Source: Aliiroseovarius sediminilitoris
Lineage (GTDB): Bacteria; Pseudomonadota; Alphaproteobacteria; Rhodobacterales; Rhodobacteraceae
Direction: 5' to 3'
NCBI RefSeq assembly: GCF_900109955.1
Contig: NZ_FOJB01000001.1
Location: 2,852,001-2,916,000 of the forward strand
Length of the DNA stretch: 64,000 nt
The position numbers and the translations under genes were made by a program. The notes under the pieces are model-generated. The model was not told the DNA's origin and searched no databases. It worked only from the letters and a program-made list of their open reading frames with translations. Of the stretch, positions 17,528-25,116 are shown in pieces. Position 1 is the first letter of the stretch; the number at the start of each line of letters is the position of its first letter.

Positions 17528-18088
17528 TCAGGGATTCGTTCCTTCAACCGGGCGCATTGTGGCGATCAGTTCAGCCACTTTCAGTCCATATTTACGCATC
17601 TCGGACTTGTTGATGATAACGCCATCCTTGGTCAGATACAGCCAGTCGGTGGCGCTGAGCGTGTGGCTGCCAGCCTCGGGTGGCAGAACAATCTTGTATC
17701 TGATCGACACGGTTGACCCGGACACAACGCCCTTCGCCTGACCTACGATGTCATCGGCGGTGGCGGTGAACCTGTTGCCTTCGCCCAGTTTCAAAAACCA
17801 CTTCCGGTTCTGGGTGCGACCATTGGAATAGGTGAACGTCTCGGTCAATGTGCCCGTATCGCCGTCCCATTCCCCAACCATTTGGGCAACGAAGCTGTTG
17901 GACATCTTTCCGGTGGGTCCAAAGATCATCCCCTCGGACGTAAATGTGCCGGACAGATGCTCTTTCAACGAAAAAGCGGGGCTGGTTCCGGTATAGTCGT
18001 CCGGGCTTTGGGCGCGGAAGCTGAGCAGGACGGTCTTGGCAAACGTGGCAACCAGGATCAGAAGCAAAAATGCGGTTAAAAGTTTCAT
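17528..18088 (-). CDS. DUF3833 family protein, exported or membrane-anchored
   Basis: 186 residues: a hydrophobic N-terminal segment (LLTAFLLLILVATFAKTV) and a DUF3833 domain with DDYTGTSPAFSLKEHLSG, TADDIVGQAKGVVSG and SATDWLYLTKDGVIINKSEM in family order. Its biochemical role is unknown. It overlaps the MFS gene by ATGA, so the two are translationally coupled. DUF3833 genes recur beside cyclopropane-synthase-like, FAD oxidoreductase and DUF1365 genes in many Proteobacteria, the same neighbourhood as here. Confidence 0.85.
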   Translation of the reverse strand: MKLLTAFLLLILVATFAKTVLLSFRAQSPDDYTGTSPAFSLKEHLSGTFTSEGMIFGPTGKMSNSFVAQMVGEWDGDTGTLTETFTYSNGRTQNRKWFLKLGEGNRFTATADDIVGQAKGVVSGSTVSIRYKIVLPPEAGSHTLSATDWLYLTKDGVIINKSEMRKYGLKVAELIATMRPVEGTNP

Positions 18089-19311
18089 TGGGGTCCGTCC
18101 TCTGTTGGAAGCGCCAGCACAAGGCCGAAAGCGCAGAGTTTCAGGATGCTGGGCACAATGGCATAGGAGATATTGAGCGTGGTCAGGGCGCCCTCGCTGT
18201 TGGCCTGCCCGGGCTGGAAGCCTTGGCTTTCAAGCAGCGGCAAGACGGCAAATGCCGCCAGCGCCAACCCCAGCTTTCCTGCAAATGACCAGATGCCAAA
18301 TGCGGCCGACGCGTTCAGCCCCGCTTTCGTCAACACGACGGAAAACATGGCGGGCAGAACCACCATATCCGCGCCCAATGCCGCACCCGATGCCACGCAG
18401 ATAAGCGCAAATCCCATAAGGCTGCCAGGGGCAAGAAACGCGGCCCCGATGAAGCCAAGGATCGCAAGCGGCATGGAAATGACCAGTGTCATTTTGGGGC
18501 CCACCCGACGGCTGAGCCGCGTCCAAATCGGCACGCTCAGCCCGGCGCTCAGGAAAAACAGGATCAACAATGGGCCCGCCTTGCCGGGCAATTGCAGCCG
18601 GTCTTCGACGAAGAACAGAAACAAGGTGGATGTCACCGCGACGGGCAGACTGTTGATCAATGCCAGCACCAGAAGGCGCAAGGCCCCGGCACCGATCAAA
18701 CCGGAAAAGGACAGCCCTTCGCCCATGACCGGCGTGCGCCGCCAGATCGGAAAGCTGACCAACGCGACGGTCACGGCAACCACGCCCAAGAACCATCCAA
18801 AGGCGGGATAGCCCTGCCCGCTCGCCCCCAGGCCCATAAACATCGCCGGTGCGATGGCGGCAACGATGACGCCCGCCAGCATCCCGGCTTCACGAAACCC
18901 GGCAAGGGTCATCAAGTCATCCGCATTCGTTGATTTCGCAAGCGTCGCACTGCGGCCATACAGCAGGATCATTCCCAGACTATAGGCCGAAAACAGAAAG
19001 ATCAGAATCGCCAACAACCTGATCGCAACAGCCCCACCCGGTTCGAGTGAGAACAGGATGGGAAATCCGACGGCCAGCCCGGCGGCGGCCAGCATCGCAA
19101 ACAGCGGCTGCGCCTTTGGCCAGTGGTCAATCGCCCACCCCAGCACAGGATCCTGCACCAGATCGACCAGCCGGATGAACAGCAAGATCACCCCGATCAC
19201 ACCCAGTTCAACACCCAGATTGACCGACGCAAACCGCGGCAAATGGATATACAGCGGAATGCCAGCCGCGGCCAGCATCAGGGCATAAAGGCTGACGCGC
19301 GGATAGACCAT
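18085..19311 (-). CDS. MFS transporter, GPH (sugar:cation symporter)-like
   Basis: 408 residues with about twelve membrane spans. The opening SLYALMLAAAGIPLYIHLPR and the loop RLVDLVQDPVLGWAIDHWPK match the GPH/COG2211 branch, where RxxDxxxDPxxGxxxD is the signature. The substrate here is unlikely to be a sugar; members in this gene neighbourhood may move a lipid or lipid precursor (inference). It abuts the chalcone-isomerase-like gene with no gap and overlaps DUF3833 by four bases. Confidence 0.88.
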   Translation of the reverse strand: MVYPRVSLYALMLAAAGIPLYIHLPRFASVNLGVELGVIGVILLFIRLVDLVQDPVLGWAIDHWPKAQPLFAMLAAAGLAVGFPILFSLEPGGAVAIRLLAILIFLFSAYSLGMILLYGRSATLAKSTNADDLMTLAGFREAGMLAGVIVAAIAPAMFMGLGASGQGYPAFGWFLGVVAVTVALVSFPIWRRTPVMGEGLSFSGLIGAGALRLLVLALINSLPVAVTSTLFLFFVEDRLQLPGKAGPLLILFFLSAGLSVPIWTRLSRRVGPKMTLVISMPLAILGFIGAAFLAPGSLMGFALICVASGAALGADMVVLPAMFSVVLTKAGLNASAAFGIWSFAGKLGLALAAFAVLPLLESQGFQPGQANSEGALTTLNISYAIVPSILKLCAFGLVLALPTEDGPQ

Positions 19312-19815
19312 CTAGCCCCCCGTCAGCCTTCGTGTGAACGATCTAGAACGCGTGTTATCACCCACAAATATCCCCATGAAGCGGGTTTTGATTTGCGGAT
19401 AAGCCAATGTGCAGCTGCGTTGTCCATTGCGCCAGAACCCGATTTTGTCGGCCCCGTCAGAGATGGCCAGATAACGATCGCCTTTGGTCACAGCGTCGAA
19501 ACAGCCGCTCAACTGCACCTCAAGCGGCAATGCCCCGCCGGTGCGTTTGAATTCGCGCATCGTGGCTTCGACCAGATCATATTGCGTCAGATCGCGCAGA
19601 TAGGTCAGTTCGATCCCAAAATCCTGCCTCCAATCCAGCGCCGCACCACCAACAGTGAAAAGACGGGCTTGATACAGGGGCAGGCCAAGAAAGCGGAGCG
19701 TCGCCGTGCCGCGCACTTCTGCCCCCGGAAGAGCAGCGGCGGCAACATTGCTCTGCGCCAAAGCGGGTGTCGCGGCCATACTGGTCAGCGTCAGAAGAAC
19801 GTTAAGCGCGTGCAT
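19312..19815 (-). CDS. Chalcone isomerase-like periplasmic protein
   Basis: 167 residues. The N-terminus to about residue 21 (LLTLTSMAATPALAQS) is a Sec signal peptide. The mature part has GTATLRFLGLPLYQARLF and IELTYLRDLTQYDLVEATMREF, features of the bacterial chalcone-isomerase-like fold (a fatty-acid-binding fold; enzymatic activity is not implied). A periplasmic lipid-binding role in the operon's lipid modification is plausible. It overlaps the upstream methyltransferase gene by 14 bases. Confidence 0.8.
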   Translation of the reverse strand: MHALNVLLTLTSMAATPALAQSNVAAAALPGAEVRGTATLRFLGLPLYQARLFTVGGAALDWRQDFGIELTYLRDLTQYDLVEATMREFKRTGGALPLEVQLSGCFDAVTKGDRYLAISDGADKIGFWRNGQRSCTLAYPQIKTRFMGIFVGDNTRSRSFTRRLTGG

Positions 19816-20965
19816 GGGCCAGTTCCACCTGCACGACGTTGGTGTGTCCGATAGCGAAGGACGCGGCGCATATCTCTAGATAGTATTGCCAGTTGCGCAG
19901 GAACGTTTCGCCATAACCCATTTCGGCGATCTTGCGCTTCTGCGCGGTGAATCGTTCAGCCCAGATGCGGCAGGTCTTGGCGTAATCATGACCAAAGGCG
20001 AAGTTGTCCTGCACCTGCAAACCCGCCTGGCGCGCTTGGTCGTCGATCACGCTGTCCGACAACAGCATCCCGCCGGGGAAGACATACTGTCGGATATAGT
20101 CAGACGAAGCTTTATAGGTTTCAAAGAAGCTGTCCTTGACCGTAATCGCCTGCAATAAAACGCGTCCGCCTTCCGCAAGATTATCCTTAAGGACCGAGAA
20201 ATAGCTCGGCCAGTATCGCGCACCCACGGCCTCGATCATTTCGATCGAGACGATATTGTCGTATTTGCCGTTGATGTCGCGATAGTCGCGCAGTTGAATA
20301 TCAGCCCGCCCATCCAAACGGCATTCCGCATAGCTGTGCTGGTTGCGCGAGATCGTGACACCAGTCACATCGCGCCCTTGATGGGTTGCATGTTCTGCAA
20401 ACCCGCCCCAGCCACAGCCGATTTCCAACACGCGTTCTCCGCCACCCAGCCGGGACAGGGCGCGCGCGTTTTTGCGCGTCTGCGCATCACTCAGGTCATC
20501 ACTTCCATTGGCAAACAGGCCCGAGGAATAGGTCATGCCCTCGTCCAGCCATAGCTGATAAAACTCGTTGCCGACATCATAGTGCGACCGGATGTTCTTG
20601 CGCGACCCGCGACGGGAATTGGCGCGCAACATCGTATCGACCAGACGAAACTTTGCCCTGTTGAACACGCTGGCCTGATCATAGCTGCCAAGGTAATCCC
20701 GATTGCGCATGGCAACCGACATCAGTGTTTCAATTGACGGGGTGTCCCACATGCCCTGCACATAGGTTTCACCCAAACCGACCTGCCCATGCGCAGCCAT
20801 GGCCGACACAGCGGCCCAATCATTGATCTGCATTTCTGCTGCCGGGCCTGTGGAGCCAAAGTGGTAGGTCGCTCCCTCTGGCGTGTGCAGGGTCAACTGC
20901 CCGTCGCGCAGTCGCTCACAGGTGGACAGGAACTCCGACTTCAGGGCTTTGTTCGTCAAATACAA
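19802..20965 (-). CDS. Cyclopropane-fatty-acyl-phospholipid synthase family methyltransferase
   Basis: 387 residues. It transfers a methyl(ene) group from SAM to an unsaturated acyl chain of membrane phospholipid. VLEIGCGWGGFAEHA is the SAM site; SIEMIEAVGARYWPSYF and YIRQYVFPGGMLLSD are conserved CFA-family segments. In Rhodobacter sphaeroides, as I recall, relatives in the RpoE regulon methylate vaccenoyl chains on the way to furan fatty acids, which scavenge singlet oxygen; whether this protein makes a cyclopropane or a methylated product cannot be told. The start at 20965 follows AAAGGATCGGACATT and overlaps the upstream FAD gene by 50 bases, an unusually long overlap. Confidence 0.9.
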   Translation of the reverse strand: MYLTNKALKSEFLSTCERLRDGQLTLHTPEGATYHFGSTGPAAEMQINDWAAVSAMAAHGQVGLGETYVQGMWDTPSIETLMSVAMRNRDYLGSYDQASVFNRAKFRLVDTMLRANSRRGSRKNIRSHYDVGNEFYQLWLDEGMTYSSGLFANGSDDLSDAQTRKNARALSRLGGGERVLEIGCGWGGFAEHATHQGRDVTGVTISRNQHSYAECRLDGRADIQLRDYRDINGKYDNIVSIEMIEAVGARYWPSYFSVLKDNLAEGGRVLLQAITVKDSFFETYKASSDYIRQYVFPGGMLLSDSVIDDQARQAGLQVQDNFAFGHDYAKTCRIWAERFTAQKRKIAEMGYGETFLRNWQYYLEICAASFAIGHTNVVQVELAHARA

Positions 20966-22247
20966 TGTCCGATCCTTTCACTAAGTGGTCTTGGTTGATC
21001 ATCCGCACGATCCGCATCGCGCTGGCGATGCCGTCCTCATGAAACCCGTGCCGGTGATAAGCGCCGGCAAACCATGTACGGTTCATACCCTGCATCGCAC
21101 GCAACTCTTGCTGCGCGCGCAGGGCAGCGTTGTCGAAGACAGGGTGGGCAAACTCTACCTCGTCATAAATTTTGTCCGCCGCTATGGGAGTAGAGGGATT
21201 CAGCGTGACGAAAAGCGGATCATCATCGGGGATGTTTTGCAGCTTGTTCATCCAATAGGTGACGCCAATCGCTCCGTCCTGGGACCGATAGGCCCAACTG
21301 GACCACGCCGCACGCCGCTTCGGCATCTGGCCATCGTCGCAATGCAACACTGCCTTGTTCGGTTGATATCGGATGCGGCCCAGTGCGCTGGCTTCAAGTT
21401 CGGTCGCGCCATCGCCCAGCATCGCAAGTGCCTGATCGGAGTGGCAGGCAAGGATGATGTCATCATAACCCTTATCCTGGGCCTCGGCGGTTCGCACTGT
21501 GACACCGTATGGCATCCGCGCGACGCGGATGACTGGGGCACCAAGACGAATATCGACCTCACGCGTCCGCAGCGCAGCCTCCAGCCGGTTCACATATTCG
21601 ATGCTGCCGCCTTTGACGGTCCACCATTGGTGCTCGCCCAACCCCGCCAGAAGCGCGTGGTTGCGGAAGAACTGCACAAGCGACCGGGCTGGAAACTGAT
21701 CAACCTCCTTCAGGGGCGTCGACCAGATCGCACCACACATCGGCATCAGATAATTGTTGCGAAACCACTCTCCAAGGCCCAACTCGTCCACCAACTCGGC
21801 GATGGTCTTGTCGTCGTCGTTCGCGGCTGCCTCGGCATGTTTTCCGAACCGCAGGATATCCGCGATCATCTTGTAGAACTGGGGGCGCAGAAGGTTGCGT
21901 TTTTGCGCCGTAATACATTTCAGATTACTCAAACCATATTCCAACCAGCCATCGTCGATGCTCGCCCCAAAACTCATCTCGCTTTTGATAACCGGCACAT
22001 CCAGTTCTCGAAACAGACGCGTGAGATTAGGGTAGGTGACGTAATTGAACACAATGAAACCGGTATCGACTGGCTGATCGCCATGCTTGCCCGCCATGAC
22101 CGTGCGGGCGTGCCCACCCAGACGGGGTGCAGCCTCATAGATCGTCACGTCATGGTGCGGTGACAGGTAATAGGCCGCGGACAGGCCGGAAATACCTCCG
22201 CCGACAATCGCAATCTTCCTACGCGGGCCGAGCTGTTGATCAAGCAT
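20916..22247 (-). CDS. FAD-dependent amine-oxidase-like oxidoreductase, first gene of an RpoE-type operon
   Basis: 443 residues. KIAIVGGGISGLSAAYYL followed by TIYEAAPRLGGHARTV is the Rossmann GxGxxG and GG motif of flavin amine-oxidase/phytoene-desaturase-like proteins (COG2907 type). In related bacteria these are found with CFA-family methyltransferases, and I recall a related flavoprotein acting as a methyl-fatty-acid desaturase in furan fatty acid synthesis. The ATG at 22247 follows AGAGGCATCA and lies about 26 bases after the expected transcription start of the TGATCC/CGTAAT promoter; an upstream start at 22271 would fall at that start site and is rejected. Confidence 0.9.
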   Translation of the reverse strand: MLDQQLGPRRKIAIVGGGISGLSAAYYLSPHHDVTIYEAAPRLGGHARTVMAGKHGDQPVDTGFIVFNYVTYPNLTRLFRELDVPVIKSEMSFGASIDDGWLEYGLSNLKCITAQKRNLLRPQFYKMIADILRFGKHAEAAANDDDKTIAELVDELGLGEWFRNNYLMPMCGAIWSTPLKEVDQFPARSLVQFFRNHALLAGLGEHQWWTVKGGSIEYVNRLEAALRTREVDIRLGAPVIRVARMPYGVTVRTAEAQDKGYDDIILACHSDQALAMLGDGATELEASALGRIRYQPNKAVLHCDDGQMPKRRAAWSSWAYRSQDGAIGVTYWMNKLQNIPDDDPLFVTLNPSTPIAADKIYDEVEFAHPVFDNAALRAQQELRAMQGMNRTWFAGAYHRHGFHEDGIASAMRIVRMINQDHLVKGSDIVFDEQSPEVGVPVHL

Positions 22248-22279
22248 TGATGCCTCTTTTTTCCAAACCACATGAATGG

Positions 22280-22307
22280 ATTACGGAGCGTGGAACGACT
22301 TGGATCA
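22280..22307 (-). promoter_or_regulatory. RpoE (ECF)-type promoter for the FAD/CFA operon
   Basis: On the minus strand TGATCC (22307-22302) and CGTAAT (22285-22280) are separated by exactly 16 bases. The same two hexamers with the same spacing face the other way at 22380-22407 and, as CGTATT, precede rpoE at 25755-25782. TGATCC as a -35 element fits RpoE/ChrR-controlled promoters of Rhodobacter as I recall them. Confidence 0.8.
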
Positions 22308-22379
22308 GTAAGAACGACAGAAATAGTGCTTAACATGATTAAGCCGTTCAGTTTTTTTGTGCCGCCAAGACAATAATCG

Positions 22380-22407
22380 TGATCCAGAAGCAAAGATGGT
22401 GCGTAAT
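22380..22407 (+). promoter_or_regulatory. RpoE (ECF)-type promoter for DUF1365-SDR
   Basis: TGATCC (22380-22385), 16 bases, CGTAAT (22402-22407). The DUF1365 start codon at 22416 is only nine bases after the -10 element, so transcription should begin almost at the ATG and the mRNA may be leaderless. The 72 bases between this promoter and the divergent one hold no other feature I recognise. Confidence 0.8.
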
Positions 22408-22415
22408 CGAAACAA

Positions 22416-23186
22416 ATGGTCGAACATGTCCAAGCCCACACGCTGCACGCAAGACGTGGCAAGCTGAAGAACGCCTTCACTTACGGCGTTGATTATGTGT
22501 TGTGTGATCTGGAAAAGGACCAAGCGCCAACCCTGCTCTCGCGCAATCACTTCAACCTCTGGTCGCTGTGGGACAAACACCATGGCGGCCCGCGCGGCGA
22601 TGGGCGCGGTGTGGCATGGTTTCGCGACGAATTGAGCGCGCGCGGTTTGCCAGACGATGGTCTGGACCTGTGCCTGCTGACACAACCCAGCTTTCTTGGT
22701 TTTCACTTCAACCCGGTCAGTTTCTGGATCGCCACCAAGAACGGCACCCCCCGCGCATTCATCGCCGAGGTGAACAACACTTTCGGGCACCGTCACTGCT
22801 ATTTCTGCGCCCATGATGATTTCCGGCCCATCGAAAAGCGTGATGCGATCTTTGCCGAGAAGCTGATGCACGTATCCCCCTTCCAGAAGGTCGAAGGCCA
22901 GTATCGGTTTAACTTTGGCATGACCGAGGGGCAATTCGACATCCGTATTCTGTATGAAAACGGGGATGACGGTGTATTGGCCACGCTGGCCGGCGACCGG
23001 AGGCCAGCCACCAACCGATCGCTGGCTTGGGCTGCTGTGCGTCGCCCTTTTGGCGCGCTGCGCGTTGTGGCACTGATCTATTGGCAGGCCTTGATCCTGT
23101 ATCTCAAGTGCGCTCCCTTCCTGCGCAAACCCGCCCCGCCCGAGCCTCTGATCTCTGACAGCAAGACGTATCGAGGCACCGAGTGA
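22416..23186 (+). CDS. DUF1365 family protein
   Basis: 256 residues. HARRGKLKNAFTYGVDYVL and LLTQPSFLGFHFNPVSFWIA, then AEVNNTFGHRHCY and LMHVSPFQKVEGQYRFNF, are the DUF1365 (COG3496) hallmarks. Biochemical role unknown, but the family co-occurs with CFA-type methyltransferases and FAD oxidoreductases, so lipid modification is likely. The frame begins at ATG 22416, which has no Shine-Dalgarno sequence and lies at the predicted transcript start. It overlaps the SDR gene by four bases. Confidence 0.88.
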   Translation: MVEHVQAHTLHARRGKLKNAFTYGVDYVLCDLEKDQAPTLLSRNHFNLWSLWDKHHGGPRGDGRGVAWFRDELSARGLPDDGLDLCLLTQPSFLGFHFNPVSFWIATKNGTPRAFIAEVNNTFGHRHCYFCAHDDFRPIEKRDAIFAEKLMHVSPFQKVEGQYRFNFGMTEGQFDIRILYENGDDGVLATLAGDRRPATNRSLAWAAVRRPFGALRVVALIYWQALILYLKCAPFLRKPAPPEPLISDSKTYRGTE

Positions 23187-23911
23187 TGATTGATTTCAAG
23201 GGTAAAACCTATTGGTTGATCGGCGCGAGCGAAGGTCTTGGCCGCGCATTGGCGCATGATCTGGACACGGACGGGGCCAGGCTGGTGTTGTCCGCGCGCA
23301 GCCAAGATCGCCTGCAACAGCTGGCCGATGAGTTGACCGACGCCCGTGTTGTTCCGATCGACGTGACGGACGCGAAAATGGTGCAGAGCGCGGTCGAACA
23401 GGTCGGTGAGGTTGATGGCGTTGTCTATATTGCAGGCGCTTATGACCCGATGCGCGCCACCGAATGGGACAGCAAATCTGCGATGATGATGTGCAACGTC
23501 AACTTCATCGGCGCGATGCATGTGCTGGGGCATATGGTGCCTGCGCTGGTCGCGAAAGGACGGGGGGACATCACCCTGATCGGATCGCTGGCAGGCTATC
23601 GCGGCCTGCCAGCGTCCATCGGATACAGCGCCAGCAAAGCCGCCCTTGTCAGCCTGGCCGAGACCTTGCGGTTTGATCTGAAAGACACCGGCGTCGTGGT
23701 CAGGGTCGTCAATCCGGGTTTCATCGAGACCCGCCTGACGCAGAAGAACACGTTCAAGATGCCGATGCTGATGACGCCCGAGGAAGCTGCGAAACATGTG
23801 CTGAAAGCAATGCGGACAACGCGGTTCCGCACCGATTTCCCAGCCCCTTTTTCCTGGGGCATTCGTCTGTTGGAGTATCTTCCCGACCTCGTCGTCTATC
23901 GCGGGAAATAG
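23183..23911 (+). CDS. Short-chain dehydrogenase/reductase in the RpoE island
   Basis: 242 residues. WLIGASEGLGRALAHDL is the TGxxxGxG nucleotide loop (here GASEGLG), VYIAGAYDP replaces NNAG, and SLAGYRGLPASIGYSASKAA supplies the catalytic Ser-Tyr-Lys. The substrate is unknown. It is coupled to DUF1365 by an ATGA overlap and shares its promoter, so it belongs to the singlet-oxygen response set. Downstream it faces the fasciclin relic. Confidence 0.9.
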   Translation: MMIDFKGKTYWLIGASEGLGRALAHDLDTDGARLVLSARSQDRLQQLADELTDARVVPIDVTDAKMVQSAVEQVGEVDGVVYIAGAYDPMRATEWDSKSAMMMCNVNFIGAMHVLGHMVPALVAKGRGDITLIGSLAGYRGLPASIGYSASKAALVSLAETLRFDLKDTGVVVRVVNPGFIETRLTQKNTFKMPMLMTPEEAAKHVLKAMRTTRFRTDFPAPFSWGIRLLEYLPDLVVYRGK

Positions 23912-23970
23912 TTGCGCGCCACATCGGCCTGACCAAGAAGGTAGTGCCGCCCAAACCGGGTAACATTTTC

Positions 23971-24002
23971 GTCGGTAACGTGTTTTTTTGAGGCTTACCG
24001 AC
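23971..24002. repeat. Perfect 8-bp inverted repeat with T7 loop
   Basis: GTCGGTAA (23971-23978) and TTACCGAC (23995-24002) are exact inverse copies around 16 bases that include TTTTTTT. It lies between the convergent SDR gene and fasciclin relic. It could serve as a terminator-like structure or be a scar; the T run is inside the loop rather than after the stem, so ordinary intrinsic termination is doubtful. Confidence 0.4.
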
Positions 24003-24022
24003 TGGTTGCAGGCAGGACGCGC

Positions 24023-24268
24023 ACCCGGCAACAGGAGTTTGCCGATCACGTGGATCATGCCGGCCGTCAGTTTGCGGTCATCAACGTGATACAGCAGAAT
24101 ATCCGTCAGCCTACCCCTGTTCTCAGGCTTTAGCAGGGTTTCGACCGTGACGACCGCGACGAGGGTCGAGAAGCGATCGTCTGCGACTGCAATTTCGACG
24201 ATAGTATCCGCGTGTGCGGCGTTTGCGGCAAGGGTCATTGCAAGCGCAGCAGCGGTGGTTATGAACAA
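24023..24268 (-). pseudogene. Relic of a fasciclin-domain exported protein
   Basis: The first 82 codons give a signal peptide (FITTAAALAMTLAANAAHA), then TIVEIAVADDRFSTLVAVVT, the N-terminus of a FAS1 domain. The next residues, VETLLKPENRGRLTDILLYH, belong further along that domain, and MIHVIGKLLLPGA is its last strand. The stretches between (the usual FTVFAPTDEAFAALP block, and about 30 residues before GxIHVID) are missing, so the gene has two in-frame deletions. The frame begins only with TTG, and at the place where an ATG before Lys-Lys would be expected the sequence is CTT. Past 24023 the frame runs on antisense to the SDR gene and is meaningless. It sits beside chrR, where intact fasciclin genes occur in relatives. 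Confidence 0.75.
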
Positions 24269-24417
24269 CGATTTCTTAAGTTGATCTCTTTGTTGGCTGG
24301 CAAAATGTCCGTTGGTTAACTCGTACCTATGACAGGATTACGGGTGGCCTGCACCTGCGGTTCACCGTATTTTGGAAGATCACACAAACGACAGCAATAT
24401 TCCTCCAACCGCTTGAT

Positions 24418-24438
24418 AAAAAAAGGATCCAGAGGATC
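24418..24438 (-). terminator. Short terminator after rpoE-chrR
   Basis: Read on the minus strand, GATCC-TCT-GGATC is followed by C and a run of seven T. The stem is only five pairs, but position (about 45 bases after the chrR stop) and T run fit an intrinsic terminator. The remaining gap 24269-24480 shows no gene. Confidence 0.5.
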
Positions 24439-24480
24439 AATGCTGGTTCCGTTTCGTCAAACTGGTGGTGGTGAGGTGAC

Positions 24481-25116
24481 TTAAATCCGAAACAGCGGCT
24501 GCAACAGGCGTGGCACGAAAGCGTTGAACCGTAACGGTGCATCTGTGGCGGCAAGGCAGATACATGGGTCGCCGGGATCGGCAATTGGCGTATGTTCAAG
24601 ATCTTCATTCGCGATCTCGATGTCACCAACGCCGAAGCGACCCGTGTCGTCACTGAAACTGCCCTGAAGCACCAGCGTCATTTCAAGCCCGTTATGCCCG
24701 TGATCGGGCACGGCCTGCCCGCCGGGGATGTAAAGCAAGCGGACCGATCCTTGCTTGTCTTGCGACAAGATCGACTGGCGCACCCCCATGCCAAGGGATT
24801 TCCACTTCGGCTCCTGCCCTTTCAATGCCGCGACCACCGGGCCAGGATAAATCCCGCGGCGGGTATATACCGGCTCGGATTTTACCGGCGCATCCAGTTG
24901 CGCCATAAGATCGGCCTTCATATTTCCCGAGACTGCCACACGCTCGGTCACTTCCAGCAACGCTCCACCCATGGTCTGATGGGCTTCCAGCGATGCGCGG
25001 CACTGCACGCACAGTGACACATGGCTGGCAACGGCCACCGCATAGTGATGCTGCAAGCTGCCCGAGGCATAGGCGGCCAGAATGGCATCGGGGATATGAT
25101 GGGTGATTGCGGTCAT
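24481..25116 (-). CDS. chrR: ChrR-type zinc anti-sigma factor with cupin domain
   Basis: 211 residues. The N-terminal anti-sigma domain carries the zinc ligands H7, H32, C36 and C39 (SHVSLCVQC), and the C-terminal cupin carries H139, H141, E145 and H175 (DHGHNGLE, EDLEH); these correspond in order and spacing to R. sphaeroides ChrR, whose cupin is needed to sense singlet oxygen. A Cys pair, C185 and C187, lies near the end. ChrR holds RpoE inactive until singlet oxygen triggers release and degradation. It overlaps rpoE by four bases (ATGA), giving balanced synthesis. Confidence 0.95.
   Translation of the reverse strand: MTAITHHIPDAILAAYASGSLQHHYAVAVASHVSLCVQCRASLEAHQTMGGALLEVTERVAVSGNMKADLMAQLDAPVKSEPVYTRRGIYPGPVVAALKGQEPKWKSLGMGVRQSILSQDKQGSVRLLYIPGGQAVPDHGHNGLEMTLVLQGSFSDDTGRFGVGDIEIANEDLEHTPIADPGDPCICLAATDAPLRFNAFVPRLLQPLFRI

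Noticed and set aside
20985-22163. Plus-strand open frame of 392 codons
   Set aside because: Antisense to the FAD oxidoreductase, whose motifs are clear; no motif on this strand.
23078-24022. Continuation of the fasciclin frame for 300 further codons
   Set aside because: It runs antisense to the intact SDR gene and has no fasciclin-like residues; only the first 82 codons are meaningful.
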